Assembly: GCA_963680875.1 (NCBI GenBank)
Contig: OY804589.1
Span: 31,226,962-31,290,961, forward strand
DNA: 64,000 nucleotides
DNA from: Bathymodiolus brooksi
Lineage: Eukaryota; Mollusca; Bivalvia; Mytilida; Modiolidae
Reading direction: 5' to 3'
Shown: positions 1-11,105 of the stretch, one piece after another
How the letters are laid out: each line of letters opens with the position of its first letter
How positions within the stretch are numbered: the first letter of the stretch is position 1
Translations under genes and position numbers: made by a program
Notes under the pieces: generated by a model
Told to the model about the DNA's origin: nothing
What the model saw: the letters and a program-made list of their open reading frames with translations, nothing else
Databases searched by the model: none

Positions 1-198
1 ATGATAGGTCCGAGTGGAGCGACATGTCATCCTCCGAACTGTTGTTTCAGTGAGCTAACACTATAAAAATCCAACTAAGCATGTTGGTCTAGTACAAGGC
101 GAACATCTCTTCAAAATTTACTTGTTCTCGCCATGATATAGCTGAACAATTGCTCACTTGGTGTTAAATAGCAATCACTCACTCACTCCATTAATGAT
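1..198 (+). mobile_element. SINE, tRNA-derived, CACTCACTC-tail type (3' part)
   Basis: It runs from GAGTGGAGCGACATG through a TAGTACAAGGCGAACATC segment to CGCCATGATATAGCTGAA, then CAATCACTCACTCACTCC. Same family as 17325-17692, 46862-47215 (minus) and 60126-60452. It is cut by the window edge. Confidence 0.8.
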
Positions 199-543
199 GA
201 CTTATATACAAGTTTGACTCTATACTCAAGAACTGTTTTGACCCAACAGCATGCCCATTTACCCTCTGCAGAGGGCTTTTACCCCCAAAATTGTAGGGAC
301 TTTCTATATGCAGGGGTACAAAGTTAAGGAAAAAACAGCAATTGTACCCCATTCAGCAGCATTGTACCCTCAGTTTCAAAACTCAGTGGGCACCCTGCCC
401 AACACATCTTTAATGCCTGATTGTTGTACTTCTTTCTTAATCATATAATTATTCACCTCTTGTCTGTCCTCCCTTACACTTGTAATGAACATTTTAATTA
501 GAATATACCTTGTAGTAATTCTGAGTTGACTGCCATTTTTTAG

Positions 544-684
544 GACCAGAAGTAACCTTGGGCGACCAGGTATACCTGGATCAAATGATCTGGAAACTGC
601 CTTACGGAAACTATCTTTACGACGGGCCAATGAACTCAATGAGCAGGATTATAAAGAGGAAGAGGTCAAACGACGAAGACAGAA
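544..684 (+). CDS. TRAK: TRAK exon a (first in window)
   Basis: The acceptor is a T-rich tract ending in TAG at 541-543; the donor is GTATGT at 685. The exon enters in phase 2 and leaves in phase 2. It encodes [20 protein letters not shown] followed by a charged, helix-forming stretch ([20 protein letters not shown]), as in the TRAK segment after the coiled coil. The minus-strand open frame over it is a shadow. Confidence 0.88.
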
Positions 685-3600
685 GTATGTGTAAAGAATG
701 AAGTAACATTTATTGCTTCAGTAATTTAGGATCCCTTTTCCTATCACTAGTGCTAGTGAAAATATTTGCAAGATTAGTTATCTTGCAATATAAACCACAT
801 TGATGTTGTACTGTACTTTCCGCACTAAAAGTTGCCTCTTTATTTAAGACACAGGGACGAAAATAAGAGGGTCATGGCTGTGATCGTATGGTAGTTCGAA
901 TCTCGATCAGGGTGAGGTGTACAACATTATGTGATAAAGTTTGTCAGTGACTTGCGACAGGTCAGTGGTTTTCTCCAGCAATAAAACTGACTGCCACGAT
1001 ATAACTGAAACATGGTTGAAAGGGGTGTTAAACATCATCAAAAAAACAAACAAACAAAAATAAGAGATTTTAGGAACACTCAGTCAAAAGATTAGAAAGC
1101 TAAATGGTGATGACATTTTTTTTAGTGAATTTCTGTCCTTACAACACACTTATAAAATTATGAGTCGAGAGACAACAAGTCAATATTTATGTAAATTAGA
1201 TGTGAAGAAATGATTCATATTAAAATTAAGTGTCGTCTTTATTACAGATCAGAGACAGAGGCCAACTCAACTCCTGGCATATGTCAGACACCAGACAGTA
1301 CCTTGTCAACAGGAAGTGGACTTAGTGGCTGGTCAGGCATGACAGGAAGTAGCAATCCTTATTACCGTCTGCCAGCAAAATTAAGAATTGTAAAGCCTTT
1401 AGAAGGTTAATAGATCATATGTTTCCTTGACACCAATACAAGTATATTTTTTTCAACTATATACCAATAGTGTGTAAAACTTGTTATTAGCAGGGAACCA
1501 GTTTTTGTGGGTCAACCAAACTAATGACTTGCATGTATAATGTTTTACTTCCATCCATGGGAACATTAAATTTTAATTTTGTTTTTAACTTATTTAAATT
1601 TGTAATCTAGGAAGCTAAGAACCAATGAATATGTCTTTTTTTTTTTGCAAAAATTGGTATTTACGAAATTTAGATAATTTCACAATACCTTTTATCCTAA
1701 AATATATTTAAGGTCAAGGACTTCTGATCACAAGCATAACACCAGTGATATGGATTCACTACTTGACACCCCACCTCAAGTTTTAAGGGTTCCAACAGGG
1801 ATTCAGCAAGGATTTTGATACCATTAGTCACTTTTGTGGAACAGAATTTTTTTTTCTAATTATGAATAAACAAGAATATAATGAGCTTAATCTCATAATC
1901 AGTTACTTTGCCTTATTGGTTAGTAATGGAGATTGAAAAGCTATGAAAAACCTCCTAGGATGTGAACATACTCTGCAAATTAGCAACCAACTGATAAAAC
2001 ATAACATTGCCACGATTTTGATCTAATACCACACGAATTGTAATAACCCCCCTCCCCTTTTTGAAAAATTACTGTCCTTTGGTCTAATACCACAACAATT
2101 GTAATAACTCATATTTGTGTAGTCTTCAGCAGAAAAAATATGTCTGTCAATTTGCCCAATGGTCCAACTTCTATATAGATTCTTTGTAGGTAATGAAAAT
2201 ATAGAACAAACGTCTAAAACTGAAGCAAGTTGTAAAATAAATTATTATTTCTCAGACCTCATAATCAAATTGCAACAATTGGAATAAAAATAATTGCAGA
2301 CACGGGTTTGTTTGTAAATAGTTCTATAAATAGAACGCAATTGTCACCCGGATGCAGATCAATAAAAATCTGATGGGTCCTCGTGCAGTGCATTTCAACA
2401 AATTGAATGGCCAACCTTCACATATAAATGAACATATTAAATATGAGAACTAAGATTTCATGTCACAGAAATAGGAATAAATACATCAAAAGTTTGTTTG
2501 GTTAAAAATAGCTTCGGTGGATTGTGTACTCCTGTTGATGGCACCATTTTTATTTTTTAAGTTTCTTTAACCAAAATTTATTACTTTTCGAGAGAATCAC
2601 TTAATAAGATAGATTTCAATAAACATGATATCAACATTTTCATAAATGAAACATGGAAAAAATAGTTCGTTATGGCGGACATTGTGACGAATCGTGCAAT
2701 GAATGGCGATTGCAAAAATATGTCCACTTTCAATACATACTGTGGCATTTTGAGTACATGTCATAACTATAAAAACAAATCATTATCGTTGATTGAATTC
2801 TTTGTCGGGATCATTATCTTTAACCAGGTAAATCAAGCCAGGTGAGATCAAAGATTACGCAATCAAAACAAAAATTCTATTATCCGTTGATTAGCTTGTA
2901 ACATGTAATAAAATTGTCATTGTAGTGACTAATTAGTTTTAATCAGCAAATGAAGAAGGAGAATGGATTTTGACAAACATTTTTCGACGATTTTTTGAAA
3001 ATTCAAGTGGCAAATTGGGTACGGGAAATACTCATCACTTTCGAAAATCAATCGTCAATGACGAAAGTGACGAGCGCTAGCTAAATCACTGGTTCCAAAC
3101 ACCTACCTACCCAAGGCAGGGGTGTCATTGGTCAGTTCGTTTTATCTGTCTAAGCTTTCCACCCCCCCTCCTTTTTTTAGTTTGGTGGTAACACGATATG
3201 CTGATAATTGCGAAAACTGGCAATAGAAAATAAAAAAAAAGAATATGACAGTGATTTTTATCTTGAGGTTCACATTCCATATTGTGAAATAATGGTTGAA
3301 AAAAAAGACAAATTAGACATTTTCTGAAACTATTTTGATTTTTGATTTTTTTTTTCCAGGTTCTGTAACACTTTGACAGTGGCAACAGTTAGCCACTCCT
3401 AACATTGGTGGCATATTTGAATCTCATTCCATATTTTTGTGAAATGATGGTTGAAAATTTTATTTTTAGAAATTTTCTGAAAATATTTTGATTTTTGATT
3501 TTTTTTCCAGGTTCTGTAACACTTCGGCAATGGCAACAATTGGCCACTCCAAACATTGGTGGCATATTTGAATCTCGTCCTGGTGTTCAGATAAAGGGAG

Positions 3601-6600
3601 AAAGAAAGTTAGATCTTGAGGAGGAACAACATAATCTCAGCGATTTAGAGGAGGATGGTAAATCCAAGATAAATGTTTTGTTTTTTTACTCTGAACCCAA
3701 TTTTCGAGCTACAGTAGTCCCCCTCAAAAGAGGCCACCCCTCTTATAAGGCCACTTTTTGATTGCAGAAGGGGTGGTCTAATAAAAGGTGGGGCTACTCT
3801 ACGAAATAAAGGCATACAAATAAACACTCCTTTGTTAGTTTTCAATGATTTCAGGGTAAATATAACCTATGTTTTGACATTGTAATGAAATTTTGTTTAT
3901 GACGTCTTGTATTGCCACGGTTTTCTGTAGAAATTGTTGATTATTTTATATAATTAGTCTGTTTTAATGTCTCAATTCATTGAATAAAATAGTTTCAATA
4001 TTGCCAGATGAAATACATTTATTGTTTGCGAAATCAAATTTTGTACAACTAAAGTTGTGAGTTCGAACCCCACACATGGCACGGTGTACGCAATGCAACT
4101 TTATGTGATTAAGTTTGTCAGTGTCTTGCGGCAGGTTGATGGTTTTCTCCAGGTACTCCAGTTTCATCCACCAATAAAACTGACAGCCACAATATAAGTG
4201 AAATATTGTTAAAAGGGACATTAAACACCATAACCTTTACCCCAAATATTTTACATGGCACAAATTGGATTGCAAATGTTGGATAAACTGGGTATGTAGG
4301 GGCCGTCCTGGATCGTATGGTATTTGGATTTACAACTACCTATGCAATCGGTGCTTATCACCACTGATGTTGCGAGTTCAAATTTCGATCAGGGCAATAT
4401 GTACAACATTATGTGATAAATTTTGTCAGTGACGACAGGTCGGTGGTTTTCTCCGGGTCCTCTGGTTTCCTCCACCAATAAAACTGACCGCCACGATATA
4501 AATGAAATATTGTTGAAAGTGGCATTAATCACCATCAAACAAACTGGGAATTTATATACCCTCATATATAATTTTAGAATCAAATCAGGAATGTGACAAA
4601 GGTAGAACCGCATTACTTTTCAGATGATTACAATATTTACCATGTTCTTAACAAACCTTTTTTTTTCACTTTTCAGATGATTACAATATTTTACCCCGTT
4701 CTTAACAAACCTTTTTTTTTCACTTTTAAGATGATTACAATATTTACCCCGTTCTTAATGGACCAGAAGAAAGTTGGACAATCAATACATTTACCAATTC
4801 TATGGTCCGACATCCGTCATGTCACCTCAGGTAAGATTAGTCTAAATGCCTATTTTTTTTTTCATAGATTTCACATTATTTAAATCCAAAGCTATTATTA
4901 GATCATGCAATATTTTGCCGCCAAGGTGGCACCAGTCTTTCGTCATCATTAGCTCTTCAAATTTTAATCTCATCTCAAACCATTATGTTAATTATTCAAA
5001 CCTGGCTGGGATGATCCTTAGCTGTAAAGGGGCATAATGCAAAATCTTAACTCATTCTCACCCATTACAATTTGGTGTTGGGATGTTTTTTATTGGTTGA
5101 TTTGTTTTTTTAACTTTTCATCTAAACATCAAATTGCAGTGCTGTATACATTAACATATACAATGTAATTCCTAGATAAACATAATATCATTGATATGTT
5201 AGGCTTGATATGGGCTTCTCTATTGCATCTCTAAGATCAGGCTTTGCCTTCACTTAGAGATTGCTTTGAGAATTCCATTCTCGCAAAGCAAATGAACGAT
5301 GGTATATATTTTGTAGGATAATTTCAAGTAAGAATATGGTCAGTTCATAGTAATTGTTAGATAAAATTTCCACGATGATTTGAATAATCAGTCTATTTGA
5401 GAGAAAAAAACATTGGTCCCTTTGACTTGAAAGTTCGATTGTACTTTTACAGGATTTCCACTAATCTCTAAAAGCATACTGTATATGGTCATGTCAAAAC
5501 AAGCCTTAGAAATTGTCAAATAGCTTAATAGTTATATAGAATAGTAGAGAGTTTCCTAATGTGGTTTGGTTTATGGTGTTTAACGCCACTTTCAACAATA
5601 TTTCAGTTTTATTGGTGGAGAAAACCACAGACCAGCCGTAAGTCACCGACAAACTTTATCACATAATACTGTATCGAGCACACCTCGCTTAAGTGGGATT
5701 CAAACTCACAACGTTGGTGGTGATAGGCACTGATTGCACAGGTAGTTGTAAATCCAACCACCCTATGAATTACGACTATGACGGCCCCCTCCGAATGTGG
5801 ATAAAAAGGTAAAAAAAAAATTATTTAGATTTTTTGTGTTTTTAACGCCACTTTCAGCAATATTTCAGCTATATCATGGTGACCAGTTTTAGTGGTGGAA
5901 GAAGCCGCAGTATCCGGAGAGAACCCCCGACCATGGGCAAGCAACTGGTGAACTTGATCACTTGCAGCTGCGAGTCGAGTGCACCCATTTTTGTAATTTG
6001 CAAAGACGGGTGCGAATCCACGTTGTATTGGTGATAGGCTTGTATGAGTTGTTTGGTAATCCAACTATTCATTGAGCCACCCGGGCCCTTGAAGAAAAAA
6101 AAAATTGTAAAAAAGGTATCTCAAACCTTTAAACTAAAATTATGTATTAAACTTGCTGCAATGGATGTACTGCTGTGTATTTTAAATACAATGAATCCTG
6201 TCTAAACCGAACCTTACATAAAAAGAAATCCTGTATAAACCGAATTTAAAATGAAGTCCCAATGTATGAATATGATTCCGAACAAATATTTGGTCCGAAG
6301 ATGGGTCGGTTTCGACAGATTTCACTGTATATTTGGTGATAGAATGATGTTATATTTCATTTTCACTGCTACAACAATTCAATACATGTATAAAAAAAAA
6401 TATTTCCAAAAGCATATTTTCAGCTGAATTTTTTTTTTTTTTTTGAGAAAGATCAAGTAATATTTTTACATCTATTAAGATAATAAAAGAATTCCACATT
6501 TTCTTTGGATAGTCCGGTTTCCTCCACCAATAAAACTGACTGCCACGATATAGCTGAAATATTGTTGAAAGTGATGTTAAACAACATAAACCAAACCAAA

Positions 6601-9202
6601 CCTACATTAATTGAGATAATTTGTTACTGCTCCAGTAGTTAACTACGTACACATAAATTGTTTCAGCGAAAAAAAGAGTTAGTAGCAATAATATTTCTCT
6701 ACTTCCTTGACGAAAAGGTTTTTATAAACAAAATAGATAAATAAATAGTTGCATGCCTTCTTGCCTCCTTATTTAAACTTTCAAAATTAGTATAGACAAA
6801 AAATACTTGTGTATCTTCTAACCCTACCAACACTAAGTTTTAGCACCTACACTAAAGTTTTATTGCCATTTTTGGGCAAAAACACAAAGTCAGATCCTAG
6901 TCCTGCATAACTTGGGTAAAAATTAAAAATAATAATCTACCATATTTTTCCAAGAATGTTAGCAAAACATAAGTTTTTTTTATTGCTGTTATAAAAAATC
7001 ATATATTGATTTGTTGTAGCCCATTTATTTGTTTCCATGACATTACATCATTTCTATTTATATCTAGGATAAGTTTTTGTTGAGTCATATGATTTGTTTG
7101 TTTAGTCACATGACTTGTTTGCTGACTCACATGATTTGTTTTTATGTTGCTTTTGATGTTGTGACATTTTGGTTTTTTTTATTTTCATTTCTTCAGTGAT
7201 GATGACCAGTTTGATTCTGACTTAGAAAGTCTAACAGAGTGAGTTGGTTTTTTTTCTCTCTCATTTTTTTTATGTCAGAACAAGTATCTCTTGCTGTTAT
7301 TATTCCATTTTTAGATCACCTTGCCAAAGGCCACATGAGCTTTTACCATTACACTGTGTGCGTCGTCATTCCTATGCCATAATCTTTCACATTTAATTTT
7401 TCTCCTCGGAAACTACTAAATCAAATGAACCTAAACCTTGCAGGGATGGTCCTTGTGTGGGTCCCTTTCAAAATTGTGTCTGACAGCACTGCACTCCTGT
7501 CAAAATGGCTGTTTTGACTAAAAATAGAAATTTCTTCAATTGTCCATTGCTGCTTTATTATAAATCAAAATGAGCTCAAATCTTAACTGCAGCTACATGG
7601 CAGTGAGTAGTTTAACATATAGTTTCTGTGGAATTTTCTTTCAACCGATTTATACCGATTTTTTAATATTTTGAGAGAAAAAAATCACCTTAAAATCTTC
7701 TGCATAGAAACTTGAGCTGAAATTATCTTTGATCCAAGATGGTTGCCATTACTATTAGCAAAAATTTCAAATGGCAAAAAAAGAATCTGCTGAAAATTTT
7801 CTATGTAATTTAGAAGTCAAATTGAAAACCAAGTGAGCGATTACAGGCTCCCGAGAGCCTCTATTACTCTTTTGGGTCAAAATAAGTGTATCTCTTCTTT
7901 TATAATCCCATTTTACTCATTTGTGTCAAATCAATGTCTGTCATCTTTTACAACCCCAGTCTGTACTAATATTAACTTAATTGCACTCCGTATATAAATC
8001 ACATCATTAAATTTTATTACACCTAATTTTCTCGTACAATGGTAAAATGTTGTTTGTTGTCAGTGGCCGATTATTTCCCTTGATTGTAACTATGACAACT
8101 GTAACCCATTTTCAATCAAAACAACTGAAGTTGGTAGATATTCCAATTGACTATAAATGTATGGTACGTCAGTTAGATATAGATACTCCTTCAGCTAACA
8201 GTGGATTATGATATTTCTCCACTCAGATTGAATGTTCAAATTTTATTGTTTTTCTCAAGATCGAGACAGAAGTTATCACTAATATTGCAGCAAGGCTGAT
8301 TGGAAGATCTATGATACTACTAATAGTGTATAAAGAGACTTTTATACATAGATTGTTTTAAAATCTCTATCCTTGATTAAGATAATGGCTAATTTTCAGT
8401 TTTGAAGTTGAATTGTTTAATATCATGCAAATTGTTAATAAAGGGAAATAACTTGAAATGTTGTAAATAATGAATAACTATGAAGAGTGAAAAGGAACAA
8501 GAATCAAGCCACAAAGTGAATTTTGATAATCTTTCAGTAAGAAAGGGGAATAACTCTCAAATTTATGAGAAACATAAATAATGTCCATATTAATTTTTCA
8601 GTTCCTCAACGCCTCTTGTTTCAACACCGAGAATGTCTTCCCAGCATGCACCATGTCAGGCAGCGACATCCACTTTCAGTATGGGTCTTGGTTTGGCGGC
8701 CATTCTTGGAGAACGGGATCTTCTGTCGCCCAAAGATGACAATAAAACTGATACCAACGACGAGAAAATATTTAATCCAAATCCTGCCAGATTTGAATCT
8801 CTGGTCTCCGATGCACATTTTAATTCCACGAACTGTAAGGTGGGGAACTGTTATACAGTGCCACCTAGTGGTACAAAAACATCACCAACAAAAGTGAATT
8901 CAGTGCCTTCGAATGGTTTCAAAAGTGAAACTCAACATGAAAAGTTCATGGCCAAAATCAAAAACACAGGCTATTCCTTATATGGTTACCTCGGTAGCTG
9001 GGGTCATAGTTCAACAAGTACTACAATGACCACATCTACAACTTGTACTACACCTGTGGTAACTATGGTAACAGGTTCTGTGACGGTTATATCAACAACT
9101 GAGGAGTCAAAGTCTTCCACAATGTCTTCTGTGTTGGGTCAGGGAGTCAGAGGGGGCATGCTTGGGGCATTGACATCTTTTCAACGCAGTGGGATTTTAT
9201 AA
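544..9202 (+). CDS. TRAK: TRAK/Milton-like kinesin adaptor, 3' half (6 exons; 5' end outside window)
   Basis: TRAK/Milton proteins link mitochondria (through Miro) to kinesin-1 and dynein. The exons join in phase as 544-684, 1248-1405, 3511-3657, 4731-4830, 7197-7238 and 8602-9202, with GT-AG borders throughout, giving about 395 residues. Landmarks in order: [20 protein letters not shown] (vertebrate TRAK has an EKALRRLSLRRENYL-type segment), [13 protein letters not shown], then [18 protein letters not shown] with SRPGVQIKG, an acidic stretch, [19 protein letters not shown], a Ser/Thr-rich tail and C-terminal FQRSGIL. The N-terminal HAP1-type coiled coil would be encoded upstream of base 1. 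Family recognition rests on these collinear motifs. The boundary of exon 4 is the least certain because its acceptor region is triplicated. Confidence 0.9.
866..1043 (+). mobile_element. SINE, AAAACTGACNGCCACGATAT-tail type
   Basis: A degenerate head with GTTCGAATCTCGATC (B-box-like), then the family core (TTTGTCAGTGACTTGCGACA) and the tail ending in GTTAAACATCATC. It sits in a TRAK intron. Confidence 0.75.
1248..1405 (+). CDS. TRAK: TRAK exon b
   Basis: The acceptor is TTATTACAG and the donor GTTAAT. Joined to the previous exon it reads [20 protein letters not shown], then [20 protein letters not shown], then RIVKPLEG. The (L/S)PxKLxIVKPLEGS motif is a hallmark of TRAK1/2. The exon enters in phase 2 and leaves in phase 1. 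Confidence 0.88.
1719..1818 (+). other. candidate alternative terminal exon in TRAK intron
   Basis: After an AG at 1717-1718 the frame reads (G)[20 protein letters not shown] and [12 protein letters not shown] and stops at TGA 1816-1818. The composition (Ser, Thr, Asp, Pro) is like the neighbouring TRAK exons and unlike random AT-rich intron. Its phase fits exon a (phase 2) but not exon b. It may be an alternative short C-terminus or a relic. Confidence 0.3.
3272..3576 (+). repeat. 151-bp tandem duplication over a TRAK splice acceptor
   Basis: Copy 1 (3272-3424) and copy 2 (3425-3576) both contain the CATTCCATA start, the polypyrimidine tract, the CCAG acceptor and the first 65 or so bases of exon c. 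Copy 1 reads GT TCT GTA ACA CTT TGA, so a CGG-to-TGA change kills the copy. Confidence 0.85.
3511..3657 (+). CDS. TRAK: TRAK exon c (core WQQLA motif)
   Basis: The acceptor is TTTTTTCCAG at 3501-3510 and the donor GTAAAT. It encodes [38 protein letters not shown] and an acidic end (LSDLEEDG). The first 66 bases and the upstream intron are tandemly duplicated just before it (3272-3424), but that copy carries an in-frame stop. Confidence 0.9.
3718..3806 (+). repeat. imperfect inverted repeat, AGGCCACCCCTCTTATAAGG type
   Basis: Blocks AGTAGTCCCCCTC and GGTGGGGCTACTCT face each other across about 50 bp. A tandemly expanded relative lies at 10680-10960. Confidence 0.55.
4040..4232 (+). mobile_element. 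SINE, same family, 5' truncated
   Basis: It begins at the B box (GTGAGTTCGAACCCCAC) and runs to the tail GGGACATTAAACACCATAACC. It lies in the TRAK intron, directly before a second copy. Confidence 0.8.
4300..4546 (+). mobile_element. SINE, nearly full length
   Basis: The head GGCCGTCCTGGATCGTATGG and TTTACAACTACCTATGCAAT, the B-box region GCGAGTTCAAATTTCGATC, the core and the tail ACCGCCACGATATAAATGAA are all present. Confidence 0.8.
4606..4764 (+). repeat. 53/54-bp triplication of a TRAK 3' splice site
   Basis: ATGATTACAATATTT preceded by TTTTTTTTCACTTTT(C/A)AG occurs at 4624, 4677 and 4731. Spacings are 53 and 54 bp. The third copy continues into the exon. Confidence 0.9.
4731..4830 (+). 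CDS. TRAK: TRAK exon d (acceptor triplicated)
   Basis: Using the third of three near-identical acceptors (CTTTTAAG, 4723-4730), the exon is 100 bp and reads [16 protein letters not shown] followed by a hydrophilic stretch, ending at donor GTAAGA (4831). This keeps phase with the exons on both sides. The two upstream acceptors (ending 4623 and 4676) have the stronger CAG, but using them would add a Phe-rich sequence in another frame. The choice of start is therefore an inference from frame continuity. Confidence 0.65.
5563..5796 (-). mobile_element. SINE, nearly full length, minus strand
   Basis: The reverse complement shows the full order head, B box, core, tail. The 3' end is at the low coordinate (GGTGTTTAACGCCACTTTC). 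Confidence 0.8.
5832..6090 (-). mobile_element. SINE with GGGTGGCTCAATGA head (A-box type), minus strand
   Basis: On the minus strand it starts GGGCCCGGGTGGCTCAATGA (a Pol III A-box-like block), continues with an AACAACTCATACAAGCCTAT block and ends in the shared GATATAGCTGAAATATTGCT tail. Its head is the sequence amplified as a satellite at 47575-48215. Confidence 0.75.
6505..6602 (+). mobile_element. SINE tail fragment
   Basis: Only the 3' conserved domain remains, from TCCGGTTTCCTCCACCAATA to GATGTTAAACAACATAAACC. Confidence 0.7.
7197..7238 (+). CDS. TRAK: TRAK exon e, 42-bp microexon
   Basis: A 42-base exon between acceptor TTTCTTCAG and donor GTGAGT. With the flanking phases (2 in, 2 out) it reads [15 protein letters not shown], acidic like the preceding segment. 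It is supported by phase agreement on both sides and by good splice sites. Confidence 0.75.
7318..7860 (+). repeat. dispersed repeat, CTTGCCAAAGG...GAGCTTTT family
   Basis: It starts ACCTTGCCAAAGGCCACATG and contains TCTCCTCGGAAACTACTAAA. The same series of blocks recurs at 14110 and 18005 and, reversed and tandemly expanded, at 61080-62540. Intronic in TRAK. Confidence 0.6.
8602..9202 (+). CDS. TRAK: TRAK terminal exon with stop
   Basis: The acceptor is TAATTTTTCAG (ends 8601) and the stop is TAA at 9200-9202. It reads [20 protein letters not shown], then [19 protein letters not shown] (TRAK1 has a TTMSTSLGLVWLLKERG-type segment here), a 100-residue variable part, [17 protein letters not shown], a Thr/Ser-rich run and the C-terminus SFQRSGIL. 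The closest internal ATG is at 8633, but the frame is open back to the acceptor. Confidence 0.88.
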
Positions 9203-9336
9203 TATTTCTTTTACCTTCAAAATTTCCTTTCTTGCAAATAATCTTCGTTATTTCATAACGTTTATTGACCAAGCAATTATGTAATGGTGTAGAAAATGCA
9301 CAGGAATGAGTGAACGATGTATTATGACGTGAAACG

Positions 9337-9342
9337 AATAAA
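9337..9342 (+). promoter_or_regulatory. candidate poly(A) signal of TRAK
   Basis: AATAAA lies 135 bases after the TRAK stop codon. It is the first canonical signal downstream on this strand. A longer 3' UTR cannot be excluded. Confidence 0.45.
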
Positions 9343-9825
9343 ATCTAATGTCAACAAATATAAGCTCAAGTATATTTCGATATTGAGCGTAGCTGATGCA
9401 AGTTATTCCACAAACGTGTCGTGAGCAGTAAATTTGATATCTACGTTTTTATCAATACAGATACAAAGCATAGATTTAAAGCTAAATATGAAAGGCATTA
9501 ACAACGTGCAAAGGTACACTTCAAATGCAAATATTAAAAACAAAAGAATGCAAAGAAGCATCACAATTTTGGAGAAACATGTCTCTATGAAGCTGTTGGA
9601 AGTCTGTCTTTTATACATCCACTTTTACCTCATATTACCTGAGGGAGAAGACAAGTTTCCCTATTTTTCACCTATGTGTGGTAAGCCTCAATGTTAGAGC
9701 ATAGATAGTTGATCGCCAGATAAGAAAATAGTGAAAGATGCAACCGATATCTGATTTTACGTAGATTGGGTTTACATATTACCGGTACCTTTATTATTAT
9801 CCAATGCAAGCATTCATTTGATTGT

Positions 9826-10195
9826 CACAGTACTACATCAAAGTTACGATAATTTTGTACTTCATATTTACGATAATTTTATGAATTATACGATAATTTT
9901 GTACATCAGAGTTACGAGAATTGGGTGCATCAAAGTTACGATAATTTAGTGAGTTATATGATAATTTTGTACATCAGAGTTACGATAATTTAATTAGTTA
10001 TACGATAATTTTGTATGTCAAAGTTACGATAATTTAATGAGTTATATGATAATTTTGTACATCAGAGTTATGACAATTTAATGAGTTATATGATAATTAT
10101 GTACGTCAAAGTTACGATAATTCTGCGAGTTATACGATAATTTTGTGTATCAAAGTTACAATAATTTTATGAATTATACGATAATTTTTTATAAT
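9826..10195 (+). repeat. minisatellite, about 44-bp dimer of TTACGATAATTT half-units
   Basis: GTTACGATAATTT and GTTATACGATAATTTTGTAC alternate about eight times, with ATCAAA or ATCAGA between them. No gene signal here. Confidence 0.85.
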
Positions 10196-10679
10196 TTTTT
10201 CCCTGTGCTAGGATGGGCACCGCTATAGCTATGGCTAAATTGACTTGTATAAGCTAAAAATATTTTATAACTTGGATCTCTTATAATTTGATAGAAAAGA
10301 AAATAAATAAGTGACATTTTGATCTCTGTAAAAAAAAAAATAATACATTGTTTGTTAATATACAAATGTTTATAAAGGTCCAGGAAGTTAAGAAAAGTCT
10401 TTCAATATACATGTTTTGTGTGATTAGATTCTATGGAATTTGTTTTGTATGAGTGGTTGCTGCCATTTAATACTTTTTTTTACAGATCTTTAAAAAAAAA
10501 AAAAAAAAAGGTGAATAATGAGTTTGGTTGGGTGCCAACTTAGTATAACAAATGAGTGTCTTTCATTGTACAAATAATTGTCATGTTTTACATGTATTTT
10601 TATTAAAGTTTTTGTATGAAATTCAGGTGTATTCCAGATTTGTTTTGTCAATAATGCTTCAACTCTGTTTCTTGATACA

Positions 10680-10965
10680 GTAGTCTTCCCTCCTCTTATA
10701 AGGCCACTCCTCATAAATCCACTCCCACCAATGGTCACTCCTCTTATTAGGCCACTCCCATCAGTGACCACTTCTCTTATAAGGCCACTCCCACCAGTGG
10801 TCACTCCTCTTATCAGGCCACTCCCACCAGTGACCACTTCTTTTATCAGGCCAGAGTTTCAGATGAACTTGGATAATACAATTCTACTGACTCCTCCCCC
10901 CCTCAAGAGAGGCTTCCTCTTTTGTGAGGACACTTTTTTTCATTTCAGAAGGAGACTACAATATT
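10680..10965 (+). repeat. tandem repeat, CTCTTATAAGGCCACTCCCA units
   Basis: Units of about 33 bp (GGCCACTCCCACCAGTGG plus TCACTCCTCTTATCA) repeat some five times, followed by the CCCCCCCTCAAGAGAGG arm also seen at 3718. The open frames over it on both strands are repeat artefacts. Confidence 0.75.
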
Positions 10966-11105
10966 GGCTGATTGCCAGGCTTGTTTTTAATAAGAATTCA
11001 TCAGTTCATAACAATAGACAATTATGGTAAAAAAATGACCTGCGTTATTTTAATTTTTTATTTTTATTCAATTTCAAAAACTTAATTCAATATCAATACA
11101 TATAT

